A stretch of DNA of 64,000 nucleotides, from contig NZ_JRJU01000022.1 in the NCBI RefSeq assembly GCF_000787375.1, positions 1 to 64,000 of the forward strand. Direction: 5' to 3'. The stretch comes from Halalkalibacter okhensis. Its GTDB lineage: Bacteria; Bacillota; Bacilli; Bacillales; Bacillaceae_D. Positions within the stretch are counted from its first letter, which is position 1. The number at the start of each line of letters is the position of its first letter. Positions 26,505 through 35,847 of the stretch are shown here, in pieces. The notes below the pieces were generated by a model. That model did not search any database, was not told the DNA's origin, and was given only the letters and a program-made list of their open reading frames with translations. The position numbers and the translations under genes were made by a program.

Positions 26505-26990
26505 TCAAACATTCACAGCTTCTTTTTTTAGCTCTTCTTCCTTAACAGAAATATGTACATAAATTCGTCCAATTCGGCTATCCATTGGCACGGTTATAAA
26601 AGGGTAACTTGAGTGTAACTTCGATTCTCCTTCATTAATAATGGGGGTCGTTACATCAATGATACACGATTCTTTCGATAGTTCTGTTGCCGTTCTTCCA
26701 GCGATCCAATTCCCAAACTCTTGAACGGCGCTCCAGCACATTTCATCTAAATGATCAATTTGTATCCCGCCCATCATGGCTCCAACTATTTCTTTTGCCG
26801 TATTAGCAGAGAACGAACAAACAATTTGTCCTAACAACTCCCCTTTAACACCTAAAATAACAGCTATTTCATTTGAAGGAATCGAACCAATCCCAGAACT
26901 TGGAGCTTGATGAGAAACTTCTAACCCAAGATGATTCGTTAATATTTCTTGCGTAGCTCTGCAAATAGCATTTACATGGTTAACATTCAC
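26505..26990 (-). CDS. CheX-like chemotaxis phosphatase domain protein
   Basis: This 161-residue single-domain protein of the CheC/CheX/FliY phosphatase fold has the active-site motif Glu91-x-x-Asn94 in VQEFGNWIAG. CheX proteins dephosphorylate CheY-P. The GTG start follows GGGGGG by 6-8 nt; a TTG five codons earlier would place the ribosome site within the gene. No chemotaxis or flagellar genes are near, so it may act on another receiver domain. It is transcribed after the DUF2225 gene, 97 bp downstream. Confidence 0.8.
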   Translation of the reverse strand: MNVNHVNAICRATQEILTNHLGLEVSHQAPSSGIGSIPSNEIAVILGVKGELLGQIVCSFSANTAKEIVGAMMGGIQIDHLDEMCWSAVQEFGNWIAGRTATELSKESCIIDVTTPIINEGESKLHSSYPFITVPMDSRIGRIYVHISVKEEELKKEAVNV

Positions 26991-27087
26991 TGTGATTCCC
27001 CCCAATGCTACTTGGTTAATGTAGCTTTTTGTCGACTTTTACATTTTCTTTAGTTTATCACACCTACGACCATTTTACTATTCAACA

Positions 27088-27774
27088 TTAGCTCACTTGG
27101 TCACTGTTTCGAATGATATACCATTGTTCCCTAGCCATCTCGACCGTTTTCGGTTCCAATTGTCTATATTTATGTTGTATGACCCTGGAAAAGGACGACG
27201 TCGCTTCTTCCTTATCTCCCGCTCTTCTGGCAACCTCTCCGATCATGTAAAGAAGCTTCACCTCAGACATTTGTGTCCCTTCATAATCCCCTTTTTCAAA
27301 AGACAACTTATACTGTTGCAACGCCCTCTCTAAAAAACGTAGTTCTTGTTCACCATTTTTTACGAGACGATAAATCCATGCCAAACGTACACAGATACCC
27401 GCTATCACAATATGTTTTTCCTGCTTTAACATAGCTGAATAGAGAGCAAGCTTTTTCGTTTGAATGGCCTCACTCTCCGTACGTTCCCCACCAAAGTCCT
27501 GGTTTCGCCATCCCTTAAAGCCTTCTTTCACTGCCTGTTTCGCTGCGTCTGAAAAGTGATTCGTAAACGATTCGTTCGAGGCGAAACCACATTTTGGACA
27601 AACATCTACATCATATAAATGTGGATTGATTAGGTTATCCGCATATTCTGTGTAAAAATCACTATGTACATTTTTTACTCTAACGTACCGCGTTCGAATT
27701 CGTTTCGTTTGGAATGAATCCAAACAAAACAGACAAGTGACTTTTTTATCATAAAATGCGTTCATATCATTCAT
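27088..27774 (-). CDS. DUF2225 family protein
   Basis: The 228-residue protein has two CxxC pairs, Cys14/Cys17 (TCLFC) and Cys59/Cys62 (CPKCGFAS), forming a zinc site at the N terminus. TPR-like helices follow (about 120-215). This is the DUF2225 (PF09986) layout common in Bacillus. The function is unknown. An ATG start at MNDMNAF is likely, but the ATG three codons later is also possible. It is followed by the CheX-like gene. Confidence 0.85.
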   Translation of the reverse strand: MNDMNAFYDKKVTCLFCLDSFQTKRIRTRYVRVKNVHSDFYTEYADNLINPHLYDVDVCPKCGFASNESFTNHFSDAAKQAVKEGFKGWRNQDFGGERTESEAIQTKKLALYSAMLKQEKHIVIAGICVRLAWIYRLVKNGEQELRFLERALQQYKLSFEKGDYEGTQMSEVKLLYMIGEVARRAGDKEEATSSFSRVIQHKYRQLEPKTVEMAREQWYIIRNSDQVS

Positions 27775-27903
27775 TTTCTAACTCACCCTAGTTTAAAAGT
27801 TATACATATATGATAGTTCAAAAGTAATGCGTTTGACTAGTTCTTTTGTTAAGTTTCTCTACTGCACTTTCGTACATTAGAATTTATTTTTTTTATTTGT
27901 TTG

Positions 27904-27933
27904 GAATGTTAAGCGCTTCTACCCGCATACACT
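27904..27933 (+). promoter_or_regulatory. Sigma-E-like promoter of the glg operon
   Basis: GAATGTT (-35, one mismatch to KMATATT) is followed 15 bp later by CATACACT, an exact match to the sigma-E -10 consensus CATACANT. It lies about 113 bp upstream of glgC. The B. subtilis glg operon is sigma-E dependent. In the rest of the 272-bp gap I see no ORF. Confidence 0.6.
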
Positions 27934-28046
27934 TTAAAACAACATTGTGGTCATGCACTCTCAATAAATGGATACCTCTCTAATGAAACAAGTTCGTATC
28001 CCCACAAATCTTATGTTTAAAATCACTTTAGACTGGGGCGGTAAAG

Positions 28047-29201
28047 ATGAATAGAAGTCAAGAATGCGTTGCAATGCTACTAGCAGGCGGCGAAGGCAAA
28101 CGTCTAGGAAATTTAACAAAAAAATTAGCCAAGCCCGCTGTATACTTCGGAGGAAAATACCGAATTATTGATTTTCCATTAAGTAATTGTATTAACTCAG
28201 GAATCGAAACAGTTGGAGTCTTAACCCAATATGAACCCCTTGCTCTTAATCACCACCTTGGCATTGGGACACCTTGGGATTTAGATCGACGAAACGGCGG
28301 CTTAACGACCCTTCCTCCTTTTGTAGAAAAGCGAGGAGGTTCATGGTATTTAGGTACCGCAGATGCCATCTTTCAAAACCGTTGTTTCATTGAACAATAT
28401 GATCCTGAATATGTATTGATCTTATCCGGTGACCACATATACAAAATGGATTACAGCCTCATGCTTGAATACCATAAGGAGCAGGGTGCCGAGGCATCGA
28501 TCTCTGTTATAGAAGTTCCTTGGGAAGAGGCTAGTCGGTTCGGAATTATGAATGCAACGGAAAATGGAGATATTCTTGAGTTTGAAGAAAAGCCAGCAAA
28601 TCCTAAGAGTAACTTGGCTTCTATGGGGATATACATCTTCAATTGGTCTGTTTTAAGATCGTATTTAAATCAGGATGCAAAGTCCATTGAATCTAGTCAC
28701 GACTTTGGAAAAGATATTATTCCAGCTATGCTAAAAGATAATCGAAAGCTCTATGCTTACCCGTTTTCGGGATATTGGAAAGATGTAGGTACGGTCCAAA
28801 GTTATTGGGAAGCGAATATGGATTTATTAAACAATCAGCCTTCATTAAAACTAAACGAATACAACTGGCGCATCTATTCTGTTAACGAATGTCAATCACC
28901 GCAATATATATCACCTCAAGCTCAAGTCACAGACTCTTTAGTAAATGAAGGCTGTGTCATATATGGACATATTTCCAATTCTATATTATTTCATCAAGTG
29001 GGAGTTGGCTACCATAGTCAACTAGACCAATGTGTCGTCATGCCTCATGTAAAGATTGGGCAAAATGTTAAGTTAAAAAAGGTCATCTTAGCTGAAGGGG
29101 TGACGATTCCTGATGACACAGAGATTCAATCACCCGATCATGAAATTATCGTAATAGACAAAGAAACCCCTATAGAAAACTACGCAACTATACCTAGATA
29201 A
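28047..29201 (+). CDS. glgC: Glucose-1-phosphate adenylyltransferase, catalytic subunit
   Basis: The 384-residue enzyme makes ADP-glucose from glucose 1-phosphate and ATP. The nucleotide loop [20 protein letters not shown] (about 13-32), GRYRIIDF-like [12 protein letters not shown], the [10 protein letters not shown] metal region and EEKPANP are all intact. A left-handed beta-helix forms the C-terminal third. It leads the operon glgC-D-A-P; the GGGGCGG ribosome site is modest. B. subtilis normally has glgB in front of it; none is here. 24 bp to glgD. Confidence 0.95.
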   Translation: MNRSQECVAMLLAGGEGKRLGNLTKKLAKPAVYFGGKYRIIDFPLSNCINSGIETVGVLTQYEPLALNHHLGIGTPWDLDRRNGGLTTLPPFVEKRGGSWYLGTADAIFQNRCFIEQYDPEYVLILSGDHIYKMDYSLMLEYHKEQGAEASISVIEVPWEEASRFGIMNATENGDILEFEEKPANPKSNLASMGIYIFNWSVLRSYLNQDAKSIESSHDFGKDIIPAMLKDNRKLYAYPFSGYWKDVGTVQSYWEANMDLLNNQPSLKLNEYNWRIYSVNECQSPQYISPQAQVTDSLVNEGCVIYGHISNSILFHQVGVGYHSQLDQCVVMPHVKIGQNVKLKKVILAEGVTIPDDTEIQSPDHEIIVIDKETPIENYATIPR

Positions 29202-29225
29202 AATTCACTTGAGAGGACGACATGA

Positions 29226-30332
29226 ATGGAAAAACTTATCGGTGTCATTCAAATAGATGGGGAAATAGATTTATTAAAAGAACTCACGTATTTTCGGTGC
29301 GGAGCTGCTGTTCCATTTGGTAGTCGGTACCGCATGATTGATTTTGTCCTTTCAAATATGGTTAATTCTCACCTTCAAGACATAGCTGTTTTCACTAGAC
29401 AAAAATACCGCTCACTCATGGACCATTTAGGAACGGGGAAACCATGGGATTTAGACCGAAAACGAGGTGGATTATTTATTCTTCCACCTGACTGGAACGA
29501 TCCTACCGATTTATCTCGAGGAGACTTGCAGCATTTTCATAACAATAGAGACTTTTTTACTCGTGGATTAGGAGAATATGTTCTTATTACTGGAAGTCAC
29601 CATATTTGCAATATTGATTATCGAAAAGTATTTCAACATCACCTTAATACTGGTGCAGATGTAACGGTTATTTATCAACCTGTTTCCCATTTACAATCCG
29701 AGCATTTCACTGAAAAGAAACTAGAGTTAGATCCTTCTGGAAAGGTCTTAAATATAACAACTGATACGAATAATAAAAACGTATTTATGGATATGTATAT
29801 TATCAAGAAGTCTCTCTTACTAGAGCTAGTAGATTACTGCATTGCTAGAAAAAAAGAAAACTTATTACTTGATGGAATAATAGCTAATCTACATCGTCTT
29901 TCTGTGCTTTCATATGAATACAATGGTTATCTAGCCGTTATTAATTCGATTGAAAGCTATTATAAACACAGTATGTCCCTTTTAGATATCGATGTGTATG
30001 CTCAATTGTTTTTAAATAGAAAACCTATTTATACAAAACCAAAAGATGAACCTCCTACGAAGTATACGAAAAGTGCTGTTGCAAAGGGCTCATTAATAGC
30101 AAATGGTTGTGTCATTGAAGGGACAGTTGAAAATAGCATCCTTTTCCGCGGCGTTCATATACATAAAGACGCCATTGTACGAAATTCAATTGTTATGCAA
30201 CGGTGCGAAATTCTTCAAGGCTCTTTATTGCAGAATGTCATCCTAGATAAAGATATTTTTATTTCACCTGATAGAACCTTTATTGGCGCACCCGAGAACC
30301 CATATATTGTTGCAAAGCGAAAAGTCTTATAA
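29226..30332 (+). CDS. glgD: Glucose-1-phosphate adenylyltransferase, non-catalytic subunit
   Basis: The 368-residue GlgC paralogue has lost the N-terminal GGEGxRL nucleotide loop (here VIQIDGEIDLLKEL) but keeps the fold, SRYRMIDFVLSNMVNS and KPWDLDRKRGG. GlgD subunits modulate GlgC in Firmicutes heterotetramers. The ATG at 29226 follows GAGAGGAC; an overlapping out-of-frame ATG five bases earlier is not used. The gap to glgA is 22 bp. Confidence 0.93.
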   Translation: MEKLIGVIQIDGEIDLLKELTYFRCGAAVPFGSRYRMIDFVLSNMVNSHLQDIAVFTRQKYRSLMDHLGTGKPWDLDRKRGGLFILPPDWNDPTDLSRGDLQHFHNNRDFFTRGLGEYVLITGSHHICNIDYRKVFQHHLNTGADVTVIYQPVSHLQSEHFTEKKLELDPSGKVLNITTDTNNKNVFMDMYIIKKSLLLELVDYCIARKKENLLLDGIIANLHRLSVLSYEYNGYLAVINSIESYYKHSMSLLDIDVYAQLFLNRKPIYTKPKDEPPTKYTKSAVAKGSLIANGCVIEGTVENSILFRGVHIHKDAIVRNSIVMQRCEILQGSLLQNVILDKDIFISPDRTFIGAPENPYIVAKRKVL

Positions 30333-30354
30333 ACATTTGAAAGGAGTCAAGCTG

Positions 30355-31848
30355 ATGAATATTGTAATGGCTGCATCTGAATGCGCACCTTTTTTTAAGA
30401 CAGGAGGTTTAGCTGATGTTATTGCATCCCTTCCAAAAGCACTTGCCAGTAAAAAACATAATCTAACGGTCATCTTACCTAAATATCGTTCCATGCCTTC
30501 AGAAATCCAAAAACAATTACAATTTGAAGGCTCATTTGATGTTTGGGTCAAATGGAGAAAACAATATTGTGGCTTGTTTTCTTATAAGCAAGATAAGGTG
30601 AAGTACTATTTTATTGATAACGAATATTATTTTAACAGAGCTCACCTATACGACGAGCCAGATGATGCCGAGCGGTTCGTCTTTTTTTCTCATGCATTTT
30701 TTGAAACTCTACAAACGTTACAATTAATCCCAGACATCATCCATTGTCATGATTGGCAAACAGGCTTGATCCCTCTTTATACTAAGGCTCGAGTCTATCA
30801 ACACCCTGTAAAAACAGTCTTTACGATTCATAATTTAAAATATCAAGGGGTCTTCCCCCTATCCATTTTCCATGAATTATTGCATTTAGATCCTGTTCAT
30901 ATGGGTGGGCTTGAGCTAGATGGAATGATTAATTTTATGAAAGGTGCACTTATCCACGCAGACTGGATCACAACCGTTAGTCCATCTTACGCACAAGAAA
31001 TACTAGATCCTTATTATGGCGAGGGGTTAGAAAATTATTTGACTAATCGCATCTCAAGTATCACAGGAATTGTAAATGGAATCGACGAAGACATTTATAA
31101 CCCTCAATCCGACCTTAATGTATCGGTCCCATACTCTAGAAATTATGCGGGCAAAAAAGAGAATAAGAGGGTTATGCAACAAGAATTAGATTTAAATATT
31201 TCAAAAGACGTTCCTATGTTTGTGCTAATTAGTCGTTTAGTAGAAGAAAAAGGTCTCCCCCTTCTTACTCACATTCTCGATGAACTACTTAGCACTGAAA
31301 CGATTCAAATCATCATTATGGGGACGGGAGAAGCATGCTTTGAAGAAGCCTTTCATTCAATTTCAAATAGGTATCCTGACTCATGCAGGTTCATAAATGT
31401 ATTCCATGAAGGCCTCGCTCATAGATTATATGCCGCTTCTGATTTCTTTCTTATGCCGTCGAGGTTTGAGCCTTGTGGTTTAGGCCAATTAATTGCCCTT
31501 CGCTATGAAAGTATTCCAATTGTGAGAGAAACAGGAGGGTTAAAAGATACAATAAAACCGTATAATGAATTTAATGGAGAAGGAAATGGCTTTTCTTTCA
31601 CGAATTATAATGCCTATGACTTTTTAAACACCATTCGTTATGCTATCCATTTATACTATCAGCCAACCCATTGGAACCGACTCCTAAAGAACGTTTACAA
31701 ATCCAAATTAAACTGGGAACATTCTGCATCATGCTATGAAGACTTATATAACATGCTACTGCAGGTGAATGAGGAGGAAAACTATGACCATGACCGTCGA
31801 CAATCTAAGTCAGTTACTGAAAGAGAAGCTCACCTCATCATTCGGTAA
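30355..31848 (+). CDS. glgA: Glycogen synthase
   Basis: This 497-residue GT5 glycosyltransferase extends alpha-1,4-glucan from ADP-glucose. KTGGLADV (about 14-21) binds ADP-glucose and the C-terminal SRFEPCGLGQL loop is intact. The ATG (MNIVMAASE) follows AAAGGAGTC; a reading 24 codons longer overlaps glgD and is rejected. The last 22 codons run over the start of glgP by 65 nt, giving a charged tail beyond the usual end near YEDLYNMLL. B. subtilis GlgA is 484 aa, so the tail is probably an extension by loss of the original stop. Confidence 0.94.
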   Translation: MNIVMAASECAPFFKTGGLADVIASLPKALASKKHNLTVILPKYRSMPSEIQKQLQFEGSFDVWVKWRKQYCGLFSYKQDKVKYYFIDNEYYFNRAHLYDEPDDAERFVFFSHAFFETLQTLQLIPDIIHCHDWQTGLIPLYTKARVYQHPVKTVFTIHNLKYQGVFPLSIFHELLHLDPVHMGGLELDGMINFMKGALIHADWITTVSPSYAQEILDPYYGEGLENYLTNRISSITGIVNGIDEDIYNPQSDLNVSVPYSRNYAGKKENKRVMQQELDLNISKDVPMFVLISRLVEEKGLPLLTHILDELLSTETIQIIIMGTGEACFEEAFHSISNRYPDSCRFINVFHEGLAHRLYAASDFFLMPSRFEPCGLGQLIALRYESIPIVRETGGLKDTIKPYNEFNGEGNGFSFTNYNAYDFLNTIRYAIHLYYQPTHWNRLLKNVYKSKLNWEHSASCYEDLYNMLLQVNEEENYDHDRRQSKSVTEREAHLIIR

Positions 31849-34228
31849 AAGCCTCGAGGAAGCTACGACTAAAGAAGTGTTTCAATCCATTTGTTTGATC
31901 ATGAAAGATTCCATACATCCGAATTGGCAAATGACGCAGCAAACTTATGATGAAAATGAAAGCAAACAAGTGTATTACTTTTCGATGGAGTTTCTGCTCG
32001 GAAGAATGATTGAGACAAATCTACTAAATATGGGTTTATTAGATGTCTACAAAGAGACGTTGACCTCCCTAGAATTCAACCCGGAGGAAGTATTTAAGGA
32101 AGAACATGATGCGGGGCTTGGAAACGGAGGTCTTGGCCGGTTAGCAGCTTGCTTTTTAGATTCTCTTGCCTCCCTTCAACTCCCCGGATACGGGATGGGC
32201 ATTCGTTACAAATACGGATTATTTCAACAAAAGGTTGTAAATGGCTATCAGGTTGAGCTGCCAGATTATTGGCTAGAAGATGAATACATGTGGGAAACAA
32301 AGAGAAATGACAAAGCCATTGAAGTACGCTTTGGTGGGACCGTTGAAACAACGACGATTAATGGGGAACTCCATTTTCAACATCACGATTATGAACGTGT
32401 TCTCGCAATCCCATATGATGTACCTATAGTAGGTTATGACAATAGTACAGTAAATACCCTTCGCTTATGGAGCGCTGAATCAACGACGAATCACTTCCAC
32501 TTTCATTCAAGCCGCGGCCATGATTACTATCACTATCTTGACTATAAACGCTCCATTGAAAAAATATCAGAATTTCTTTATCCAGATGATTCCTATTATG
32601 AAGGAAAAATATTGCGCCTAAAACAACAATATTTTCTCGTATCCGCTGGCTTACAAAGCATCATGCAAAAATACAAAAAACGAAACAAACCACTTCAAGA
32701 GCTTTCTAAACATGTTGTTATCCAAATAAACGATACTCACCCAAGTTTAGTAGTACCAGAACTAATGCGTATCTTGCTTGATGATGAAAGGCTTGGTTGG
32801 GATGAGGCTTGGGCCATCACTCAAGAAACCGTTGCATACACAAATCACACAACCTTAAGTGAAGCTTTAGAGAAATGGCCAGAAGATATGATTGAGACAC
32901 TATTTCCAAGATTGTACCAGATTATTTATGAAATCAATGAACGTTTTTGCAAAATGCTTTGGTTTGACTATCCTGAATTACGTGAGAAAATTCCGGAGAT
33001 GGCCATTTTAGCTTATGGACAAATTCATATGGCACATCTAGCAATGGTAGGCAGCTTCAGTATTAATGGCGTTGCCAAGTTACATACGAGCATCTTAAAA
33101 GATCGTGTAATGAAGCCATTTCATATTGTATACCCTGACCGCTTTAATAATAAGACCAATGGAATTACTCATAGACGTTGGCTACTAAATGCCAATCCTG
33201 GGCTTGCTCATATTATTACCGAAGCGATTGGTACCGATTGGATCAAGAAACCAGAACAACTTGTTTCAATACTACCATATGCGACAGATCCAGCTTTTCA
33301 AGATTTAGTCGCTCGGGTAAAACATGAAAACAAACAAAACCTAGCTACGTATATCAAACAGCATTACAATCTCACCATTGATGATGAGGCTATTGTGGAT
33401 GTTCATATTAAACGCCTACATGGATATAAACGTCAGCTATTAAATCTATTTCATATTATTCACCTTTATAATACTTGTTTGGAAAACCCTAGTATCAAAA
33501 TGACTCCACGTATCTTCATTTTTGGAGCAAAGGCTGCACCTGGTTATACATTTGCCAAACAAGTCATCAAGCTAACTAATGCCGTTGCAGAAAAGATTAA
33601 CCACCACCCGACTGTTAGCAAGCATTTGAAAGTCCTATTTTTAGAAAATTACCAAGTGACGTTAGCAGAAAAAATTATACCTGCTGCAGATGTCAGTGAG
33701 CAAATCTCTACAGCTAGTAAAGAAGCATCTGGCACGGGGAACATGAAGCTGATGATGAACGGTGCATTAACAATCGGAACGCAAGACGGGGCTAATGTTG
33801 AGATTGGTGAGTATGTTGGCAATGACAATATTTTCACTTTCGGTATTACTTCTGAAGAGGTATTTCAATATCAGATGCGCGGTGACTATCGTGCAAGGGA
33901 TTATTACAACGATGATCGAAGGTTACGTAATGTAATGGACCTCCTTGTTAATCAACACTTCTCTGGCGATGACGTTGATTTTAAGGATATCTTCTACTCG
34001 CTCCTTTATAACAATGATGAATATTTTGTCTTACGAGACTTTGATAGTTACCTCTCTTCTCAACAGCGAGTGGATCAATGCTATCAAAATCAAAGAGATT
34101 GGCTCCAAAAAAGCATCGTTAACATTGGACATTCTGGTGCATTTTCAAGTGATCGCACGATTCGAGAATATGCCGAAGAGATTTGGAAAATCCAACCTAC
34201 TACTGTCCCGACCCATCCTATTTTATAA
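31784..34228 (+). CDS. glgP: Glycogen phosphorylase
   Basis: The 814-residue GT35 enzyme releases glucose 1-phosphate from glycogen. The PLP lysine lies in EASGTGNMKLMMNGA (about 651-665). The phosphate-site regions GNGGLGRLA near the N terminus and GTQDGANVEI are intact. I use the ATG of MTMTVDNLSQ, 6 nt after GAGGAGG; the ATG five codons earlier has no such site. It overlaps glgA by 65 nt, so translation is likely coupled. It is the last gene of the operon. Confidence 0.95.
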   Translation: MTMTVDNLSQLLKEKLTSSFGKSLEEATTKEVFQSICLIMKDSIHPNWQMTQQTYDENESKQVYYFSMEFLLGRMIETNLLNMGLLDVYKETLTSLEFNPEEVFKEEHDAGLGNGGLGRLAACFLDSLASLQLPGYGMGIRYKYGLFQQKVVNGYQVELPDYWLEDEYMWETKRNDKAIEVRFGGTVETTTINGELHFQHHDYERVLAIPYDVPIVGYDNSTVNTLRLWSAESTTNHFHFHSSRGHDYYHYLDYKRSIEKISEFLYPDDSYYEGKILRLKQQYFLVSAGLQSIMQKYKKRNKPLQELSKHVVIQINDTHPSLVVPELMRILLDDERLGWDEAWAITQETVAYTNHTTLSEALEKWPEDMIETLFPRLYQIIYEINERFCKMLWFDYPELREKIPEMAILAYGQIHMAHLAMVGSFSINGVAKLHTSILKDRVMKPFHIVYPDRFNNKTNGITHRRWLLNANPGLAHIITEAIGTDWIKKPEQLVSILPYATDPAFQDLVARVKHENKQNLATYIKQHYNLTIDDEAIVDVHIKRLHGYKRQLLNLFHIIHLYNTCLENPSIKMTPRIFIFGAKAAPGYTFAKQVIKLTNAVAEKINHHPTVSKHLKVLFLENYQVTLAEKIIPAADVSEQISTASKEASGTGNMKLMMNGALTIGTQDGANVEIGEYVGNDNIFTFGITSEEVFQYQMRGDYRARDYYNDDRRLRNVMDLLVNQHFSGDDVDFKDIFYSLLYNNDEYFVLRDFDSYLSSQQRVDQCYQNQRDWLQKSIVNIGHSGAFSSDRTIREYAEEIWKIQPTTVPTHPIL

Positions 34229-34251
34229 AAGGCCCAACTTCAATAAAAATT

Positions 34252-34297
34252 CGAGGCTGTCTCAAAGGTCCAAATTCAGATCTTTTGGGACAGCCTC
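34252..34297. terminator. Terminator between convergent glgP and GDPD genes
   Basis: GAGGCTGTCTCAAA pairs with TTTTGGGACAGCCTC (14 bp with one G-U). The minus strand has a GAATTTTTATTG tail. Confidence 0.75.
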
Positions 34298-34302
34298 CTA
34301 AA

Positions 34303-35052
34303 CTATTTGATTGACTTATTAAAGGAACAACTTCTGATGTCGACGGCCTTTTTTGGTTGATCTGTAATAATTGCTTCACACCCCAGCGTAATAAACCGTT
34401 TGATTTGATCGACATCATTCACTGTATATGGTCTTAGACGAATCCCACTTTTTATAAGTGCTGCAATTTCTTCATCTAACAAACTTTTATAATAAAAGTG
34501 ATAACCTAACGTTTGCACATTCCTTAAATACGTTACAGGTTCATGCAGTACGGCAAAAGCTATAATGGCCGTTTCGAGCATAGGCGCTTGCTCTTTACAT
34601 AATGCAATCACTTTATGATCAAAAGACGAGATAATCACTTGATCTTCTAGACGATGTTTTTCAATTAACGGAAAAATAATCGACGAAACCTTTTGTCTAT
34701 CGCACGTCCGCCCTTTTAGTTCAATATTTAAAACGATCTGTTGATTCTTTGACCAAACGAAGACTTCTTCAAGTGTGGGAACTTGTTCGTCTTGAAATCT
34801 TTCACTAAACCATGCACCTGAGCTTAATGTTTTAATTTCTTTTAATGTATGGCTTTGTACGAGCCCAGTACCTGAAGTGGTCCGATCTAATGTTTCATCA
34901 TGAATGACAATGGGGACTTCATCTTTTGTTAACTGAACATCAAGCTCAATTCCATCAGCATTTGCTGCTACAGCAGCCTTAAAGGCTGCCATTGTGTTTT
35001 CAGGGTATTGACTCGAGAACCCACGATGTGCGAAAATCTTAGTTTGATTCAC
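34303..35052 (-). CDS. Glycerophosphodiester phosphodiesterase
   Basis: This 249-residue GDPD-family TIM barrel hydrolyses glycerophosphodiesters to sn-glycerol 3-phosphate and an alcohol. HRGFSSQYPENTMAAF (about 10-25) carries the catalytic His and Arg, and GIELDVQLTKDEVPIVIHD supplies Glu, Asp and the second His. It has no signal peptide, so a cytosolic enzyme is expected. The GTG start lies 9 nt after GGGGAG; an ATG seven codons earlier would put that site in frame. The preceding gene is an FAH-family protein 30 bp away. Confidence 0.9.
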   Translation of the reverse strand: MNQTKIFAHRGFSSQYPENTMAAFKAAVAANADGIELDVQLTKDEVPIVIHDETLDRTTSGTGLVQSHTLKEIKTLSSGAWFSERFQDEQVPTLEEVFVWSKNQQIVLNIELKGRTCDRQKVSSIIFPLIEKHRLEDQVIISSFDHKVIALCKEQAPMLETAIIAFAVLHEPVTYLRNVQTLGYHFYYKSLLDEEIAALIKSGIRLRPYTVNDVDQIKRFITLGCEAIITDQPKKAVDIRSCSFNKSIK

Positions 35053-35082
35053 GATTTCCACTCCCCTTTCCATTAAAGAATA

Positions 35083-35688
35083 CTAATCTACTAGAAAATG
35101 ACCTTTTTCTTCTTTTCCCCAAAACATTTTCCCGACATCCTTCGAGTTAATCGGACCAACTCCCTCAGGTGTTCCAGTAAAAATAAGATCCCCTTCATCC
35201 AGTCCAAACCATTCTGCACATTCATCTATGATGTCTTGAAATGGAAAGATCATATCACGGCTATTGCCAATTTGAACACGTTCCCCATTTAACTCAAAAG
35301 CAAAGCTTGTCGTTGCACACTCCTCTTGATCAAACGTCCAAAAGTTCGTAATGATCGCTGAATGTTTAAATCCTTTTGCTCGAAGCCAAGGCTGTCCCTT
35401 TTTCTTCAATTCAGACTGAACATCTCTTAAGGTTAGATCAAGGCCAAGTGCCATCTCGCTAACCACATCCGTGACCTTGTCTCCCTTTTGAACAGGCTTA
35501 TTGATTTTTAATACGATTTCTAATTCATAGTGGATCTCCCCTAGCCCTTTTGGCAAGACAATAGACTGACCATTTGCTCGTGTTAACGAATGACTAGGTT
35601 TTGAAAAGAGCAAAGGCTGTTCTGGAATGGCATTTCCTAATTCTTCAGCATGTTTTGCGTAGTTACGACCTATACAATAAATATTCAA
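35083..35688 (-). CDS. Fumarylacetoacetate hydrolase (FAH) family protein
   Basis: The 201-residue single FAH domain starts at TTG, 7 nt after AAAGGGTGA. Metal ligands are expected in HYELEIVLKI (a Glu-x-Glu pair) and ALGLDLTLRDVQ (Asp). GFKHSAIITNF and FTGTPEGVGPI form the pocket. Such proteins are acylpyruvases, oxaloacetate decarboxylases or hydratases; the short form resembles acylpyruvate hydrolases. The substrate is unknown. It is probably co-transcribed with the GDPD gene. Confidence 0.85.
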   Translation of the reverse strand: MNIYCIGRNYAKHAEELGNAIPEQPLLFSKPSHSLTRANGQSIVLPKGLGEIHYELEIVLKINKPVQKGDKVTDVVSEMALGLDLTLRDVQSELKKKGQPWLRAKGFKHSAIITNFWTFDQEECATTSFAFELNGERVQIGNSRDMIFPFQDIIDECAEWFGLDEGDLIFTGTPEGVGPINSKDVGKMFWGKEEKGHFLVD

Positions 35689-35795
35689 ACGATATCACCC
35701 TTTCGTTAATCATTGCATTCATACATTACTAATTGTACTGAAACACTAGAAAGAATGATAGCGTTTAACAAACGTTTCGTACCAATTTGTACCAA

Positions 35796-35835
35796 CAAAA
35801 AAGTGTTCCAACAGGCTCTCCCTATTGGAACACTT
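35796..35835 (-). terminator. Terminator after manganese catalase
   Basis: AAGTGTTCCAAYAGG pairs with its complement; on the minus strand CACTTTTTTGTTGG follows. Confidence 0.85.
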
Positions 35836-35847
35836 CGATTCATTAAA

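Noticed and set aside
26176-26562. 128-aa + strand reading over repeat B1, and a similar 70-aa reading at 47478-47690
   Set aside because: Both are translations of the dispersed repeat; similarity between them reflects the DNA repeat, with no start signals.
27905-27925. cre site upstream of glgC (TTAAGCGCTTC)
   Set aside because: Only the AAGCGCTT centre fits; the flanks do not, and it lies inside the spacer of the better supported sigma-E-like promoter.
30283-30354. 24-codon upstream extension of GlgA
   Set aside because: It overlaps glgD and lacks a ribosome site; the homologous N terminus begins at MNIVMAASE.
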